47,083 nt of DNA from Oscillospiraceae bacterium (GTDB lineage Bacteria; Bacillota; Clostridia; Oscillospirales; Ruminococcaceae), in NCBI GenBank assembly GCA_017536405.1, contig JAFXHL010000068.1:1-47083 (forward strand). The letters run 5' to 3'. Of the stretch, positions 8,936 to 17,958 are shown one piece after another. Numbering within the stretch: the first letter of the stretch is position 1; every line of letters begins with the position of its first letter. The translations under genes were made by a program, and so were the position numbers. The notes beneath the pieces are model-generated. The model saw nothing but the letters and a program-made list of their open reading frames with translations, searched no databases and had not been told where the DNA came from.

Positions 8936-9802
8936 TTATATTTCTTCCCACATCGCTGTGCTTCCGCAGGGAAGACAAACCCCGCTCTTTTCACAGATGA
9001 GCCCTATCTCATCCGCAGATACTTTTCCATTGTATTTCTTTCCTACTGTTTCGGAAAGGATATATGACATTACAGAGGGTGAAAGACCTGTTGTATAACT
9101 ATTCAGAAGGAAGAAAAGCGGTTTATCGGAAAGCACTTCTGAACAGAGTTTTACAAGGTCATAAATACAATCCTCGAGTTTCCATACTTCTCCGCCGGGA
9201 CCTCTGCCATATGAAGGAGGGTCCATAATAATGGCATCATATTTTCTTCCTCTTTTTATTTCACGATTTACAAACTTTTCGCAGTCGTCAACTATCCAGC
9301 GGATAGGTTTTTCTGAAAGAGATGAGGACGCTGCATTTTCCCTTGCCCACTGAACCATTCCCTTTGAAGCATCAACATGGCACACAGAAGCTCCTGCCGA
9401 TGCACAGGCAAGAGTTGCTCCGCCCGTATACGCAAAAAGGTTAAGGACATTTATTTCTCTTCCTGCATTCTTTATCTTATCACGCATAAAATCCCAGTTT
9501 ACAGCCTGTTCGGGGAAAAGACCCGTATGCTTGAAGCCTGTCGGTTTTATGTTGAATGTAAGGTCTTTGTAGTTTATCTGCCATTCGGGAGAGAATTTCT
9601 TTTTATAATCCCAGCTTCCGCCGCCTTTTGAAGAACGATTGTATCTTGCGTGGACATTACTCCAGAGCTGTGGGTCTTTTTCTGTTTTCCAGATAACCTG
9701 TGGGTCAGGTCTTGCAAGAATTATATCTCCCCACATTTCGAGTTTTTCGCCCGAAGATGTATCGAGAAGGCGGTAATCTTTCCAATCAGATGTTGTTCTC
9801 AT
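8936..9802 (-). CDS. RlmI/RlmK-like SAM methyltransferase
   Basis: 288 residues, a class I methyltransferase. Motif I is NLFAYTGGATLACASAGA (near 119), followed by an Asp-containing strand (CHVDASKG) and motif IV IMDPPSYGRG (near 195), as in the 23S rRNA cytosine-5 methyltransferase family. The N-terminal PUA domain of full RlmI is not evident, so the substrate is uncertain (rRNA likely). ATG with a TAGGAG site. It sits 16 nt downstream of glmM. Confidence 0.8.
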   Translation of the reverse strand: MRTTSDWKDYRLLDTSSGEKLEMWGDIILARPDPQVIWKTEKDPQLWSNVHARYNRSSKGGGSWDYKKKFSPEWQINYKDLTFNIKPTGFKHTGLFPEQAVNWDFMRDKIKNAGREINVLNLFAYTGGATLACASAGASVCHVDASKGMVQWARENAASSSLSEKPIRWIVDDCEKFVNREIKRGRKYDAIIMDPPSYGRGPGGEVWKLEDCIYDLVKLCSEVLSDKPLFFLLNSYTTGLSPSVMSYILSETVGKKYNGKVSADEIGLICEKSGVCLPCGSTAMWEEI

Positions 9803-9818
9803 TTCAAACTCCTAAAAA

Positions 9819-11174
9819 TCAAACCATTATTTTCTTTACCATATCTGCTATTTCTTCTGCTATCCTGTTGATTTCAGACTGTTCTTTTCCTTCAACCATA
9901 ACTCTTATGAGAGGTTCTGTTCCGCTTTCACGGACAAGAATTCTTCCGTCATCGCCGAGTTTTTCTGAATTCTTTGATATGCAGTCGGTTATTTCCTTGA
10001 CTGTATCAAGTTTATTCTTCCATTCGGGTTTTATCTTTACATTGACAAGTATCTGAGGGTAATATGTCATAACGGAAGCGAGTTCTGACATTTTCTTTCC
10101 TGCCTTTTTATAAAACGAAAGAAGTTTTGCCGCTGAAAGCTGACCGTCGCCTGTTGTTGCGTTTTCAAGGAAGATGATATGACCCGACTGTTCTCCGCCG
10201 ATGTTGAAATCTTTTTCCTTCATTCTTTCAAGAACATATCTGTCACCGACTTTTGTTGTTTCAACAGAAATTCCGTTTTCTTTCGCAAACTTCATAAAGC
10301 CGATATTTGTCATGACCGTTACAACAGCGGTATCGTTTTTAAGAGTTCCCTCTTCTTTCATAGCCTTTGCAAAAATCGCTATGAGTTTATCACCATCAAC
10401 AAGTTCACCGTTTTCGTCAACAGCAAGGCATCTGTCAGCATCACCGTCAAATGCAACGCCAAGGTCGCAATTATTTTTCTTTACGAAATCGCTGATATTT
10501 TCCATATAGGTTGAACCGCATTTATCGTTGATATTTGTTCCATCGGGAGAAGAACTTATACAAAGAACTTCTGCACCCATTTTTGTAAAGAGTTTTTCCG
10601 CTGTTGCTGATGAGCTTCCGTTTGCACAGTCGATTGCGACTTTTATTCCTGAAAGGTCTGCGTTTACAGCATTCTTTATGTAATCTATGTATTCATCTGC
10701 GGCTGTTTCTTTTCTTTCTATTCTTCCGATTTCTGTTCCGTTTTTAAGATTTTCTGTAAGGACTTCGGGAGTATCGAGAATGAGTGTTTCTATCTCTTCT
10801 TCAATCTCATCTGAAAGTTTATATCCGTCGTGTGCGAAAAGTTTTATGCCATTGAATTCAACGCTGTTATGTGACGCTGAAATCATAACGCCTGCATCGG
10901 CATTATATTTTTTGACAAGCATAGCAACAGCAGGGGTAGGAACTACTCCCAAAATAACTGCATCCGCACCGACAGAACAGATACCCGCTGAAAGTGCTGC
11001 TTCTAAAACATCTGATGATATTCTTGTATCTTTTCCGATGAAGATTTTTGGTTTATGTAATGTATGTTTTGTAAGAACAAGGGCGGCCGCTCTTCCTATC
11101 TGCATAGCGGTTTCGCAGGTGAGTTCTGTTATTGCTACTCCCCTTGCGCCGTCTGTTCCGAATAATCTTGCCAT
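9819..11174 (-). CDS. glmM: Phosphoglucosamine mutase GlmM
   Basis: 451 residues. It converts glucosamine-6-phosphate to glucosamine-1-phosphate for UDP-GlcNAc and peptidoglycan. The phosphorylated serine is S101 in VMISASHNS; the magnesium loop is DGDADRC; the sugar loop is GGEQSGH; the phosphate loop is RESGTEPLIRV. ATG with AAAGGAG. Its place downstream of ruvCAB links wall precursor supply to the repair operon only by co-transcription. Confidence 0.96.
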   Translation of the reverse strand: MARLFGTDGARGVAITELTCETAMQIGRAAALVLTKHTLHKPKIFIGKDTRISSDVLEAALSAGICSVGADAVILGVVPTPAVAMLVKKYNADAGVMISASHNSVEFNGIKLFAHDGYKLSDEIEEEIETLILDTPEVLTENLKNGTEIGRIERKETAADEYIDYIKNAVNADLSGIKVAIDCANGSSSATAEKLFTKMGAEVLCISSSPDGTNINDKCGSTYMENISDFVKKNNCDLGVAFDGDADRCLAVDENGELVDGDKLIAIFAKAMKEEGTLKNDTAVVTVMTNIGFMKFAKENGISVETTKVGDRYVLERMKEKDFNIGGEQSGHIIFLENATTGDGQLSAAKLLSFYKKAGKKMSELASVMTYYPQILVNVKIKPEWKNKLDTVKEITDCISKNSEKLGDDGRILVRESGTEPLIRVMVEGKEQSEINRIAEEIADMVKKIMV

Positions 11175-11194
11175 TGTGTCTGACTCCTTTCAAA

Positions 11195-12256
11195 TTACAA
11201 AAGACTCTGCTGTCCGTCGTCCGACGGATTTATTTTTTTGTTGGGTGTGAGCCCTAAATGTTCGTAAGCGAGTGATGTTACACATCTTCCTCTCGGTGTT
11301 CTCGAAATAAACCCGAGTTGCATAAGGTAAGGTTCGCAGACATCTTCCAAGGTAACTGCTTCTTCGCCTATTGCAGCAGCAAGAGTTTCAAGACCTACAG
11401 GACCACCATTATAACCCTTGATTATCATTTCAAGCATACGCTTATCGAGTGTATCAAGACCCAATGCGTCTATTTCAAGTCTGTCAAGCGCTAATGAAGC
11501 GATATCCTTTGTTATAACGCCGTTTCCCATAACTTCGGCGAAATCACGAACTCTCTTTAAAAGGCGGTTAGCGATACGAGGTGTTCCTCTTGAACGCTTT
11601 GCTATTTCCATAGCGCCTTCGCGTTCACAGGAAATTCCTAAAACACCTGCGCTACGCATAGCGATTTCACATAGTTGTTCATGGGTATACATTTCAAGGC
11701 GCATAACCATTCCGAATCTGTCACGGAGAGGTGATGTAAGCTGACCCGCTCTTGTTGTTGCACCAACAAGAGTGAATTTAGGAAGGTCAATTCTTATCGA
11801 TTGAGCGGAAGGGCCTTTTCCGATGATGATGTCAAGTGCGCAGTCTTCAAGTGCGGGATAGAGAATTTCTTCTATCGCTCTTGAAAGGCGGTGAATTTCG
11901 TCAATGAAAAGAACATCGTTTTCAGAGAGGTTTGTGAGAAGTGCCGCTAAATCACCCGGTTTTTCTATCGCAGGGCCTGATGTTATTCTTATATTAACGC
12001 CCATTTCGTGAGCGATGATTGCTGAAAGAGTTGTTTTTCCGAGTCCCGGAGGGCCGTAAAGAAGAACATGGTCGAGAGGCTCTCCTCTCTGTTTTGCCGC
12101 TTCTATAAAAATCTTGAGATTTTCTTTTACCTTATCCTGTCCGATATACTCTGAAAGAGTTTTGGGTCGAAGAGAAAAATCTATGTCTGTATCTTCTCTT
12201 GTAGCCTCGGGAGCGACCATTCTTTCTTCAAAATTGATTTCTCCTGCTTCGAGCAT
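11195..12256 (-). CDS. ruvB: Holliday junction helicase motor RuvB
   Basis: 353 residues. A AAA+ motor that drives branch migration with RuvA. Walker A is GPPGLGKTT (68-76), Walker [11 protein letters not shown], sensor GATTRAG, and the C-terminal winged helix includes [15 protein letters not shown] and the RTPRGR segment. ATG with AAGGATG upstream, 20 nt after ruvA. Confidence 0.97.
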   Translation of the reverse strand: MLEAGEINFEERMVAPEATREDTDIDFSLRPKTLSEYIGQDKVKENLKIFIEAAKQRGEPLDHVLLYGPPGLGKTTLSAIIAHEMGVNIRITSGPAIEKPGDLAALLTNLSENDVLFIDEIHRLSRAIEEILYPALEDCALDIIIGKGPSAQSIRIDLPKFTLVGATTRAGQLTSPLRDRFGMVMRLEMYTHEQLCEIAMRSAGVLGISCEREGAMEIAKRSRGTPRIANRLLKRVRDFAEVMGNGVITKDIASLALDRLEIDALGLDTLDKRMLEMIIKGYNGGPVGLETLAAAIGEEAVTLEDVCEPYLMQLGFISRTPRGRCVTSLAYEHLGLTPNKKINPSDDGQQSLL

Positions 12257-12276
12257 ATTTTCACATCCTTAAAAAA

Positions 12277-12882
12277 TTACTTATTTTTACCTATAAGCTG
12301 AAGTGACTTTCTTATAAGTTCGGGAGCAGAAAGCGACGCATCGAGTTTTGATACAACAGAAGCCGCTTCTGTCTGTGAGTAGCCGAGAACAACGAGTGCT
12401 GAAATTGCTTCCCCTACTGCGCCACTGTTATTGACAGCAGTAAATTCAGCAACAGCAACGCTTTCCTGTGATAACTGTTCTTTGGCAATTTTATCTTTGA
12501 GTTCGAGAATAATTCTCTGGGCGAGTTTAGGACCTACTCCCTTTGTTTTTGTAAACGCCTTTGCATCCCCTGTTGCAACGGAAAGCGCAAATTTTTCGGG
12601 AGTTGTATCAGAAAGAATAGCGAGTGCTGTTCGGGGGCCCGCACCCGAAACCGAAAGAAGCATTTTAAAGCAGGTAAGTTCGCTTTGTGTATAGAAGCCG
12701 AAAAGTTCGACTGCATCTTCTCTCACATGAAGATAGGTAAGAAGTTTTACTGTTTCTCCTGTCTGACCTATCTGAGAAAGGGTTGTGAATGTTGTGCGGC
12801 AGGCATATCCCACTCCTCCACATTCGATAACAGCGAGATTCTGTTCTGTATGAGTGAGTTCACCTTTTATGCTGTAAATCAT
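12277..12882 (-). CDS. ruvA: Holliday junction DNA-binding protein RuvA
   Basis: 201 residues. An N-terminal OB fold (MIYSIKGEL), two helix-hairpin-helix motifs (SGAGPRTALAIL and KGVGPKLAQRIILELKDK), an alanine-rich flexible linker and a C-terminal RuvB-contacting domain (ALVVLGYSQTEA). The start ATG lies 6 nt after the ruvC stop. Confidence 0.97.
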   Translation of the reverse strand: MIYSIKGELTHTEQNLAVIECGGVGYACRTTFTTLSQIGQTGETVKLLTYLHVREDAVELFGFYTQSELTCFKMLLSVSGAGPRTALAILSDTTPEKFALSVATGDAKAFTKTKGVGPKLAQRIILELKDKIAKEQLSQESVAVAEFTAVNNSGAVGEAISALVVLGYSQTEAASVVSKLDASLSAPELIRKSLQLIGKNK

Positions 12883-12888
12883 AATATT

Positions 12889-13389
12889 TTATTCTCCTGT
12901 CTGATGATATATACGCTGTGAATTCAGGGTATGTCCGTGGCATATTGCTATTGCGAGTGCGTCGGCCGTATCGTCGGGTTTCGGAACGGATGCAAGCTTT
13001 AAGATTTTTCTTGTCATTTCCATAACCTGTTTCTTTTCCGCTCTGCCATATCCTACTACCGACATCTTGACCTGAAGAGGTGTATATTCGGTTATAGGAA
13101 CGCATCTTTGCGATGCGGCAAGAACTGTCACTCCCCTTGCCTGTGCAACATCAATAACTGTTTTCTGGTTTGTGTTGAAATAAAGCTTTTCGATAGCCAT
13201 TGTATCGGGGCGGTATGTATCAAGAACTGTGCACATATCGCGGTAGATATCTGATAATCTTTCTGTGAAAGGTGTGTGCGCTTCTGTTGTTATAGCACCG
13301 AATGCTATTGTCTTGAAACTTCTTCCGTCATACTCTAAAACGCCATATCCTATAATGGCATAACCAGGGTCTATTCCGAGGATACGCAA
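12889..13389 (-). CDS. ruvC: Holliday junction resolvase RuvC
   Basis: 166 residues from TTG at 13389, 7 nt after GGGAGG; this gives MRILGIDPGYAIIGYGV, the family N-terminus. Longer in-frame starts add unrelated residues. Acidic catalytic residues are visible: D7, the Glu of IEKLYF, and the C-terminal DDTADALA pair. It is the first gene of the ruvC-ruvA-ruvB train. Confidence 0.95.
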   Translation of the reverse strand: MRILGIDPGYAIIGYGVLEYDGRSFKTIAFGAITTEAHTPFTERLSDIYRDMCTVLDTYRPDTMAIEKLYFNTNQKTVIDVAQARGVTVLAASQRCVPITEYTPLQVKMSVVGYGRAEKKQVMEMTRKILKLASVPKPDDTADALAIAICHGHTLNSQRIYHQTGE

Positions 13390-13455
13390 GACCACACCTC
13401 CCATAAATGTAAAAATTATACATAAGCAGAAATTCACCTGCATATTAACCGATTT

Positions 13456-13484
13456 ATTATACCATATTATTTAGCATTCTGCAA
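13456..13484 (-). promoter_or_regulatory. Promoter of the ruvC-to-clpE gene train
   Basis: TTGCAG (13484-13479), 17-nt spacer, TATAAT (13461-13456) preceded by ATGG. The same short region holds the opposite promoter for the LTA-synthase-like gene. No LexA/SOS box was recognised by eye. Confidence 0.75.
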
Positions 13485-13502
13485 TATTTTTTCGGAAAGT
13501 TA

Positions 13503-13531
13503 TTGTAATTATCACACAAATATTGTATAAT
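13503..13531 (+). promoter_or_regulatory. Promoter of the LTA-synthase-like/ispD operon
   Basis: TTGTAA (13503-13508), 17-nt spacer, TATAAT (13526-13531). The start site would be near 13538, giving a leader of about 30 nt. Confidence 0.8.
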
Positions 13532-13567
13532 TATCATATTGGTCAGACGAGTAAAGGAGTGATGGAA

Positions 13568-15532
13568 ATGAATATTGTAAAAGCTTTGCAGGAGCTATCC
13601 TTGAAAAATCAGGTAAAGTTCCTCATTATATTTGCTTTTTCAATGATTATTCTTGCTGTTCCGCTCCTTTTTGTTGATATAACAACAGATATTTATTTAT
13701 ATTTTATTTCCGGGCTTATCACCTCTATGATGCTTTGTTTTAAATCCACAGGTCTTTTGAAAAGCATTCCGGAATCTGTAAGAAATATAATATCAATCTT
13801 TATTTTTATTGCAGTCCCTGTAGTAAACACCATATTTGTCGCGCCTGCATCAAACCGCAATTATGTTGTGATGAATCTGTTCATTATCAGCATTGTCTGT
13901 TTTATCTTATTTCTGATAATCAGGAATTCTGCTGTAACTTCTGTCATAACAACTTTGCTGTGTTTTTCTCTTTACACACTTAATGATGTTCTTATTGCGA
14001 TAAGAGGAAATATTCTTACGCTTTCGGATTTTTCAGCATTCAGAACCGCTCTTACAGTTGCATCGAATTATTCTTATGAAATAACAGAAAATGTTTATTA
14101 TTCTTTTCTCTGCACAGTTGCGTTGGTTGTATGTTCGGTTGTTTTTCCGTATATTCCGAAAAAAGTGAACAGTATAAGAGTAAAAACAAGAGTATATGAA
14201 TTTGTATGTATATGGACAATTTTTTCTTCAATTCTGTTTTTGAAAGAATTCGACGAATACTCGACAATATATAACTGGTATAATCAGTATACATTCAACG
14301 AAAGAGGCATATGTTATAACCTTGTTATGAATATAAAGGAAAGGATTCACACTCCTCCTGAAAACTATTCTGTAAAAGCTGTAAATGACATCCTTGAAAG
14401 ATATGATGTGAAAGAAGAAAGCAGAAATCCCAACATAATCATAATAATGAACGAAGCCTATTCTGACCTTTCTCTTTTCACAGAAATAAATCCAAGCGAA
14501 GACCCTACTCCTTTCATAAATTCACTTGACGAAAATGTAACGAAAGGATATACTGTTGTTTCAAGTATAGGCGGAAAAACCTGTAACTCTGAATTTGAAT
14601 ATCTCACAGGGCTTTCTATGGCATTCCTGCCTCATGACACATATCCGTATTTACAGTATATCCGCGATGATACACAGACAATCATAAGTGACCTTGATTC
14701 CGATATATACAATAAAATCTATATGCACCCGTATATCGCAAGTAACTATAAACGTTCAAGTGTTTTCACATTCCTTGGATTTGATGAATTCTATGACGGG
14801 CTTAAATTCTCTGACCAGAAATATTATAAAGAACAGATTGAAAATATGGAGGGTGCAGTTTATTACGAAGGTGTTGACCTTATAAGAGGCTACATCGGAG
14901 ACGGTGTTACTTATGACAAGGCAATAGAACTTTTCGAAAACAAACCCGAAGGCGAAAGAACAGTTCAGTTTATTGTAACTATGCAGAATCACTGGCCCTA
15001 TGATTACAAAGGTGAAGATTTTGAAAACACAATCTCCTCAGGTACCGGAATATACGATTTTGACCAGTATCTTTCGCTTGTAAAAATCTCAGACAATGAA
15101 ATAAAAAGACTGATTGAATATTTTTCAGATACCGAAGAGGATACGGTTATCGTTTTCTTCGGAGATCATATTCCCGGAATGGACAGTCTTATCGAAAAGA
15201 ACAATATTTCATCAGGATTTGTTCCTGAGGTTGATGAAACACTTTCAAAATACAGCACACCATTCTTTATCTGGACAAACTTCGATACAGAAACAGAAGA
15301 CGCAGGATTTGTAAGCCTTAATTATCTTTCTCTTCTGACAAAGAAAAAAGCAGGTGTTGAACTTACACAGTTTGATATGTTCAGAGATGAAATGTATCAG
15401 AAATACCCTGTTTTCAGTCCGAACATAATTATCGACAATGAAGGAAATATATGTTACAACAAAGAAGAAATTGATGACGAAATAATTTCGGAATACGAAA
15501 AATTACAGTATTACTATCTTTTTGATAAATAG
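13568..15532 (+). CDS. LTA synthase-family phosphoglycerol transferase
   Basis: 654 residues from ATG 13568, 8 nt after AAAGGAG (an ATG at 13562 is too close to the ribosome site). About five N-terminal membrane helices precede an extracellular sulfatase-fold domain. Seen motifs: metal site IIIIMNEAYSDL (near 294), the catalytic Thr in GGKTCNSEFEYLTG (near 337), and the late metal site FFGDHIPGM (near 532). Family members move phosphoglycerol from phosphatidylglycerol onto lipoteichoic acid or related glycans; the exact acceptor here is unknown. First gene of the operon, 23 nt before ispD. Confidence 0.85.
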   Translation: MNIVKALQELSLKNQVKFLIIFAFSMIILAVPLLFVDITTDIYLYFISGLITSMMLCFKSTGLLKSIPESVRNIISIFIFIAVPVVNTIFVAPASNRNYVVMNLFIISIVCFILFLIIRNSAVTSVITTLLCFSLYTLNDVLIAIRGNILTLSDFSAFRTALTVASNYSYEITENVYYSFLCTVALVVCSVVFPYIPKKVNSIRVKTRVYEFVCIWTIFSSILFLKEFDEYSTIYNWYNQYTFNERGICYNLVMNIKERIHTPPENYSVKAVNDILERYDVKEESRNPNIIIIMNEAYSDLSLFTEINPSEDPTPFINSLDENVTKGYTVVSSIGGKTCNSEFEYLTGLSMAFLPHDTYPYLQYIRDDTQTIISDLDSDIYNKIYMHPYIASNYKRSSVFTFLGFDEFYDGLKFSDQKYYKEQIENMEGAVYYEGVDLIRGYIGDGVTYDKAIELFENKPEGERTVQFIVTMQNHWPYDYKGEDFENTISSGTGIYDFDQYLSLVKISDNEIKRLIEYFSDTEEDTVIVFFGDHIPGMDSLIEKNNISSGFVPEVDETLSKYSTPFFIWTNFDTETEDAGFVSLNYLSLLTKKKAGVELTQFDMFRDEMYQKYPVFSPNIIIDNEGNICYNKEEIDDEIISEYEKLQYYYLFDK

Positions 15533-15555
15533 ACCTGACATAAGGAGTTGTTTTT

Positions 15556-16245
15556 ATGGCTTTGAAAGATACAACCGTAATAATCGCCGCAGCGGGAAGT
15601 GCTTCGAGAATGAAGGGCGAAGACAAACTTCTTGCTGACCTTTGCGGAAAATCGGTTATCGCAAGAACAATAACCGCTTTTGAAAATGCGCCTTCGGTTG
15701 CGGAAATAATAATCGTCACAAAGGAAAAGAAAATCCCTCAGCTTGAAATGATAGTCGCATCATGCGGTGCGTCAAAGGTAACGAAAATAGTTGCAGGCGG
15801 AGAAACAAGACAGCAGTCTGTTATAAACGGACTTAAAGCATCGGAAGCGGAAACTTCAATGATTGCCGTTCATGACGGCGCGAGACCTTTAATTTCTACC
15901 GAACTTATTGAAAAAACCATTGCAGACGCAAGAGTTTTCGGTGGTGCTGCGCTTGGTGTTCCTGTAAAGGACACTGTCAAGGTTGTTGACGACGGGCTTG
16001 TTACAGACACCCCTGACCGTTCGAAATTATATCTTATCCAGACTCCTCAGGTTTTCAAGAAAACGCTTTATATCGATGGTGTTAATTTTGCCGTTGCACA
16101 CGAACTCGATTTTACCGATGACTGTCAGCTTGTTGAGGCTGTATGCGGAAAAATCGCCGTTACAACGGGAGATTACAGCAACATAAAAATTACAACTCCG
16201 GATGACCTTTTGATTGCAAGAGCGATTTTTGAAGGAGATGACTGA
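15556..16245 (+). CDS. ispD: 2-C-methylerythritol 4-phosphate cytidylyltransferase IspD
   Basis: 229 residues. It makes CDP-methylerythritol from MEP and CTP in the non-mevalonate isoprenoid pathway. The nucleotide loop is IIAAAGSASRMKGEDK; VHDGARPL and TTPDDL are conserved. ATG with AAGGAG. It lies 3 nt upstream of ispF. Confidence 0.95.
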   Translation: MALKDTTVIIAAAGSASRMKGEDKLLADLCGKSVIARTITAFENAPSVAEIIIVTKEKKIPQLEMIVASCGASKVTKIVAGGETRQQSVINGLKASEAETSMIAVHDGARPLISTELIEKTIADARVFGGAALGVPVKDTVKVVDDGLVTDTPDRSKLYLIQTPQVFKKTLYIDGVNFAVAHELDFTDDCQLVEAVCGKIAVTTGDYSNIKITTPDDLLIARAIFEGDD

Positions 16246-16248
16246 TTT

Positions 16249-16725
16249 ATGAGAATCGGACACGGATATGATGTTCACAGACTTGTAGAAGGCAGAAAAC
16301 TTATATTGGGTGGAGTGGAAATCCCTTACGAAAAGGGACTTTTAGGACATTCTGACGCGGATGTTCTCACCCATTCTGTTGCTGACAGTATTTTAGGTGC
16401 TCTCGCTATGGGAGATATAGGAAAACATTTTCCTGATAGTGACGAAAGATACAAGGGTGCTGACAGTATAATGCTTCTTAAAGAAGTATATAACATAATG
16501 AAAGAAAAAGGCTATAAAATCGGGAATGTTGATGTTACTGTTATATGTCAGGAACCGAAACTCTCGCCTTTTATCGACAGAATGAGAGAAAAACTTGCCG
16601 ATGCGCTGTCTTCTGAAAAGGACAGGATAAGTGTTAAGGCAACAACCGAGGAAAAATTAGGATTTACAGGAAACAAAGAAGGTATCGCATCACACGCGGT
16701 ATGCTTATTGGAGGAAGAAATATGA
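16249..16725 (+). CDS. ispF: 2-C-methylerythritol 2,4-cyclodiphosphate synthase IspF
   Basis: 158 residues. It cyclises CDP-ME 2-phosphate to MEcPP. Metal-binding GHGYDVHRL (D8, H10), [21 protein letters not shown], and the C-terminal [13 protein letters not shown] are typical. Its stop overlaps the next gene's ATG (ATGA). Confidence 0.96.
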   Translation: MRIGHGYDVHRLVEGRKLILGGVEIPYEKGLLGHSDADVLTHSVADSILGALAMGDIGKHFPDSDERYKGADSIMLLKEVYNIMKEKGYKIGNVDVTVICQEPKLSPFIDRMREKLADALSSEKDRISVKATTEEKLGFTGNKEGIASHAVCLLEEEI

Positions 16726-17276
16726 CCGAAAGAGAAAAGGCTCTTAAAGGCGAACTTTATTTATCGGCAGATGAAGAACTTGTTACTATGAGAAGAGATG
16801 CGAGACTTCTGACAGAAAAATTCAATGCAACATCTGTAACCGAAATCGACAAAAGAACAGAAATTCTCAAAGAACTTTTCGGAAAAGTTGAAGGCGAAAT
16901 ATACATTGAACCTGATTTTCACTGTGACTATGGATGCAATATATATGTCGGGGATAATTTTTACGCTAATTTCGGTTGCGTAATACTTGATGTTGCTGAA
17001 GTAAGAATAGGTAAAAACTGTTTTATTGCTCCTGATGTTGTTATCACAACAGCGACACATCCTAAGGATGCAAAAACAAGAAATTCAGGCCTTGAACTCG
17101 GAAAAGTGATAACAATAGGCGATGATTGCTGGATTGGTGCAAGAGCGGTTATTAACCCAGGTGTAACAATCGGAAACGGTGTTATTGTAGCATCGGGCGC
17201 TGTTGTTACAAAGAATTTCGGAGATAATGTTGTCATAGGCGGTGTTCCCGCAAGAATAATCTCAGAGATTGAATAA
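16722..17276 (+). CDS. Sugar O-acetyltransferase (maltose/galactoside type)
   Basis: 184 residues from the ATG at 16722, which has GGAGGAAG upstream inside the end of ispF. An N-terminal maltose-acetyltransferase cap ([23 protein letters not shown]) leads into a left-handed beta helix of hexapeptide repeats ([29 protein letters not shown]). The expected active-site His is in TATHP. It transfers acetyl from acetyl-CoA to a sugar hydroxyl; the real substrate may be a sugar of the cell surface or an overflow sugar. Confidence 0.85.
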   Translation: MTEREKALKGELYLSADEELVTMRRDARLLTEKFNATSVTEIDKRTEILKELFGKVEGEIYIEPDFHCDYGCNIYVGDNFYANFGCVILDVAEVRIGKNCFIAPDVVITTATHPKDAKTRNSGLELGKVITIGDDCWIGARAVINPGVTIGNGVIVASGAVVTKNFGDNVVIGGVPARIISEIE

Positions 17277-17304
17277 ATCACCTTTTTTCCTATGGAGGAC
17301 TATT

Positions 17305-17904
17305 ATGATTATGAAAAGACTTTCGCTCGTTTACCCTGTTATAACATATCGTGCTAAAATGAAAAGAAATTTAGGATATGTTGTAAACGAAGACTGGATA
17401 ATAGGTCAGCTTTATACAGACACTGTCGGAAATAAATATCTTCTTGCAGGGACTCCTGAAAACGAGGACCAGCAGAGATTTTATGAAGTAACAAATTTAA
17501 GGCAGGAAACAGTAGGTATCCTCTCCCCTTTTAAAACAAATCACGAATCTGCGATTTTTGACGGGGATATAATTTCGATAACGGCATATAACGGAACGAG
17601 AGATGAAACGGTAAGAATAGAAACAGGACTTGACGGCGAAACTGTTATGACGGAAATCGAACGCGACAAGGCTATTCCCGAAGATGCTGAAATAACATTT
17701 TCAAAATCAGGAATTGTAAAGAATTATAACGGAAATTATTTCTTTGAATTTTCAGATTCGGAAAAAGTTTCACTCGGTGCGGCGGTTGTTCCTTTGTATC
17801 AGTTCTTCTCTCCTGATTTTGTTCCACTTGACAACCACATAATCGAAGTCATCGGAAATATATACGATAATCCTCAACTTGCTCAAAAGATTTTATACAG
17901 ATAA
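17305..17904 (+). CDS. YopX-like domain protein
   Basis: 199 residues from ATG 17305 with a GGAGG site 6 nt upstream; longer starts overlap the acetyltransferase gene. Two YopX-family signatures are visible: an early AIFDGDIISI segment (near 84-93) and the near C-terminal EVIGNIYDNPQLA (near 179-191). YopX proteins are best known from phages, where their role is not settled. There are no other phage genes here; the gene ends a housekeeping operon. No membrane helix or catalytic motif is seen. Confidence 0.6.
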   Translation: MIMKRLSLVYPVITYRAKMKRNLGYVVNEDWIIGQLYTDTVGNKYLLAGTPENEDQQRFYEVTNLRQETVGILSPFKTNHESAIFDGDIISITAYNGTRDETVRIETGLDGETVMTEIERDKAIPEDAEITFSKSGIVKNYNGNYFFEFSDSEKVSLGAAVVPLYQFFSPDFVPLDNHIIEVIGNIYDNPQLAQKILYR

Positions 17905-17908
17905 AAAA

Positions 17909-17936
17909 GCGGTATCATCCGAAAAGATGATACCGC
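17909..17936. terminator. Bidirectional terminator
   Basis: An 11-bp perfect stem (GCGGTATCATC/GATGATACCGC) with a 6-nt loop, flanked by A-rich sequence on one side and T-rich on the other. It serves the rightward ispD operon and the leftward diguanylate cyclase gene. Confidence 0.9.
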
Positions 17937-17958
17937 AATTTTATTATTTACAGAAATT

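Noticed and set aside
17305..17904. Prophage remnant
   Set aside because: Only one YopX-like gene; no integrase, attachment repeats or other phage genes around it.
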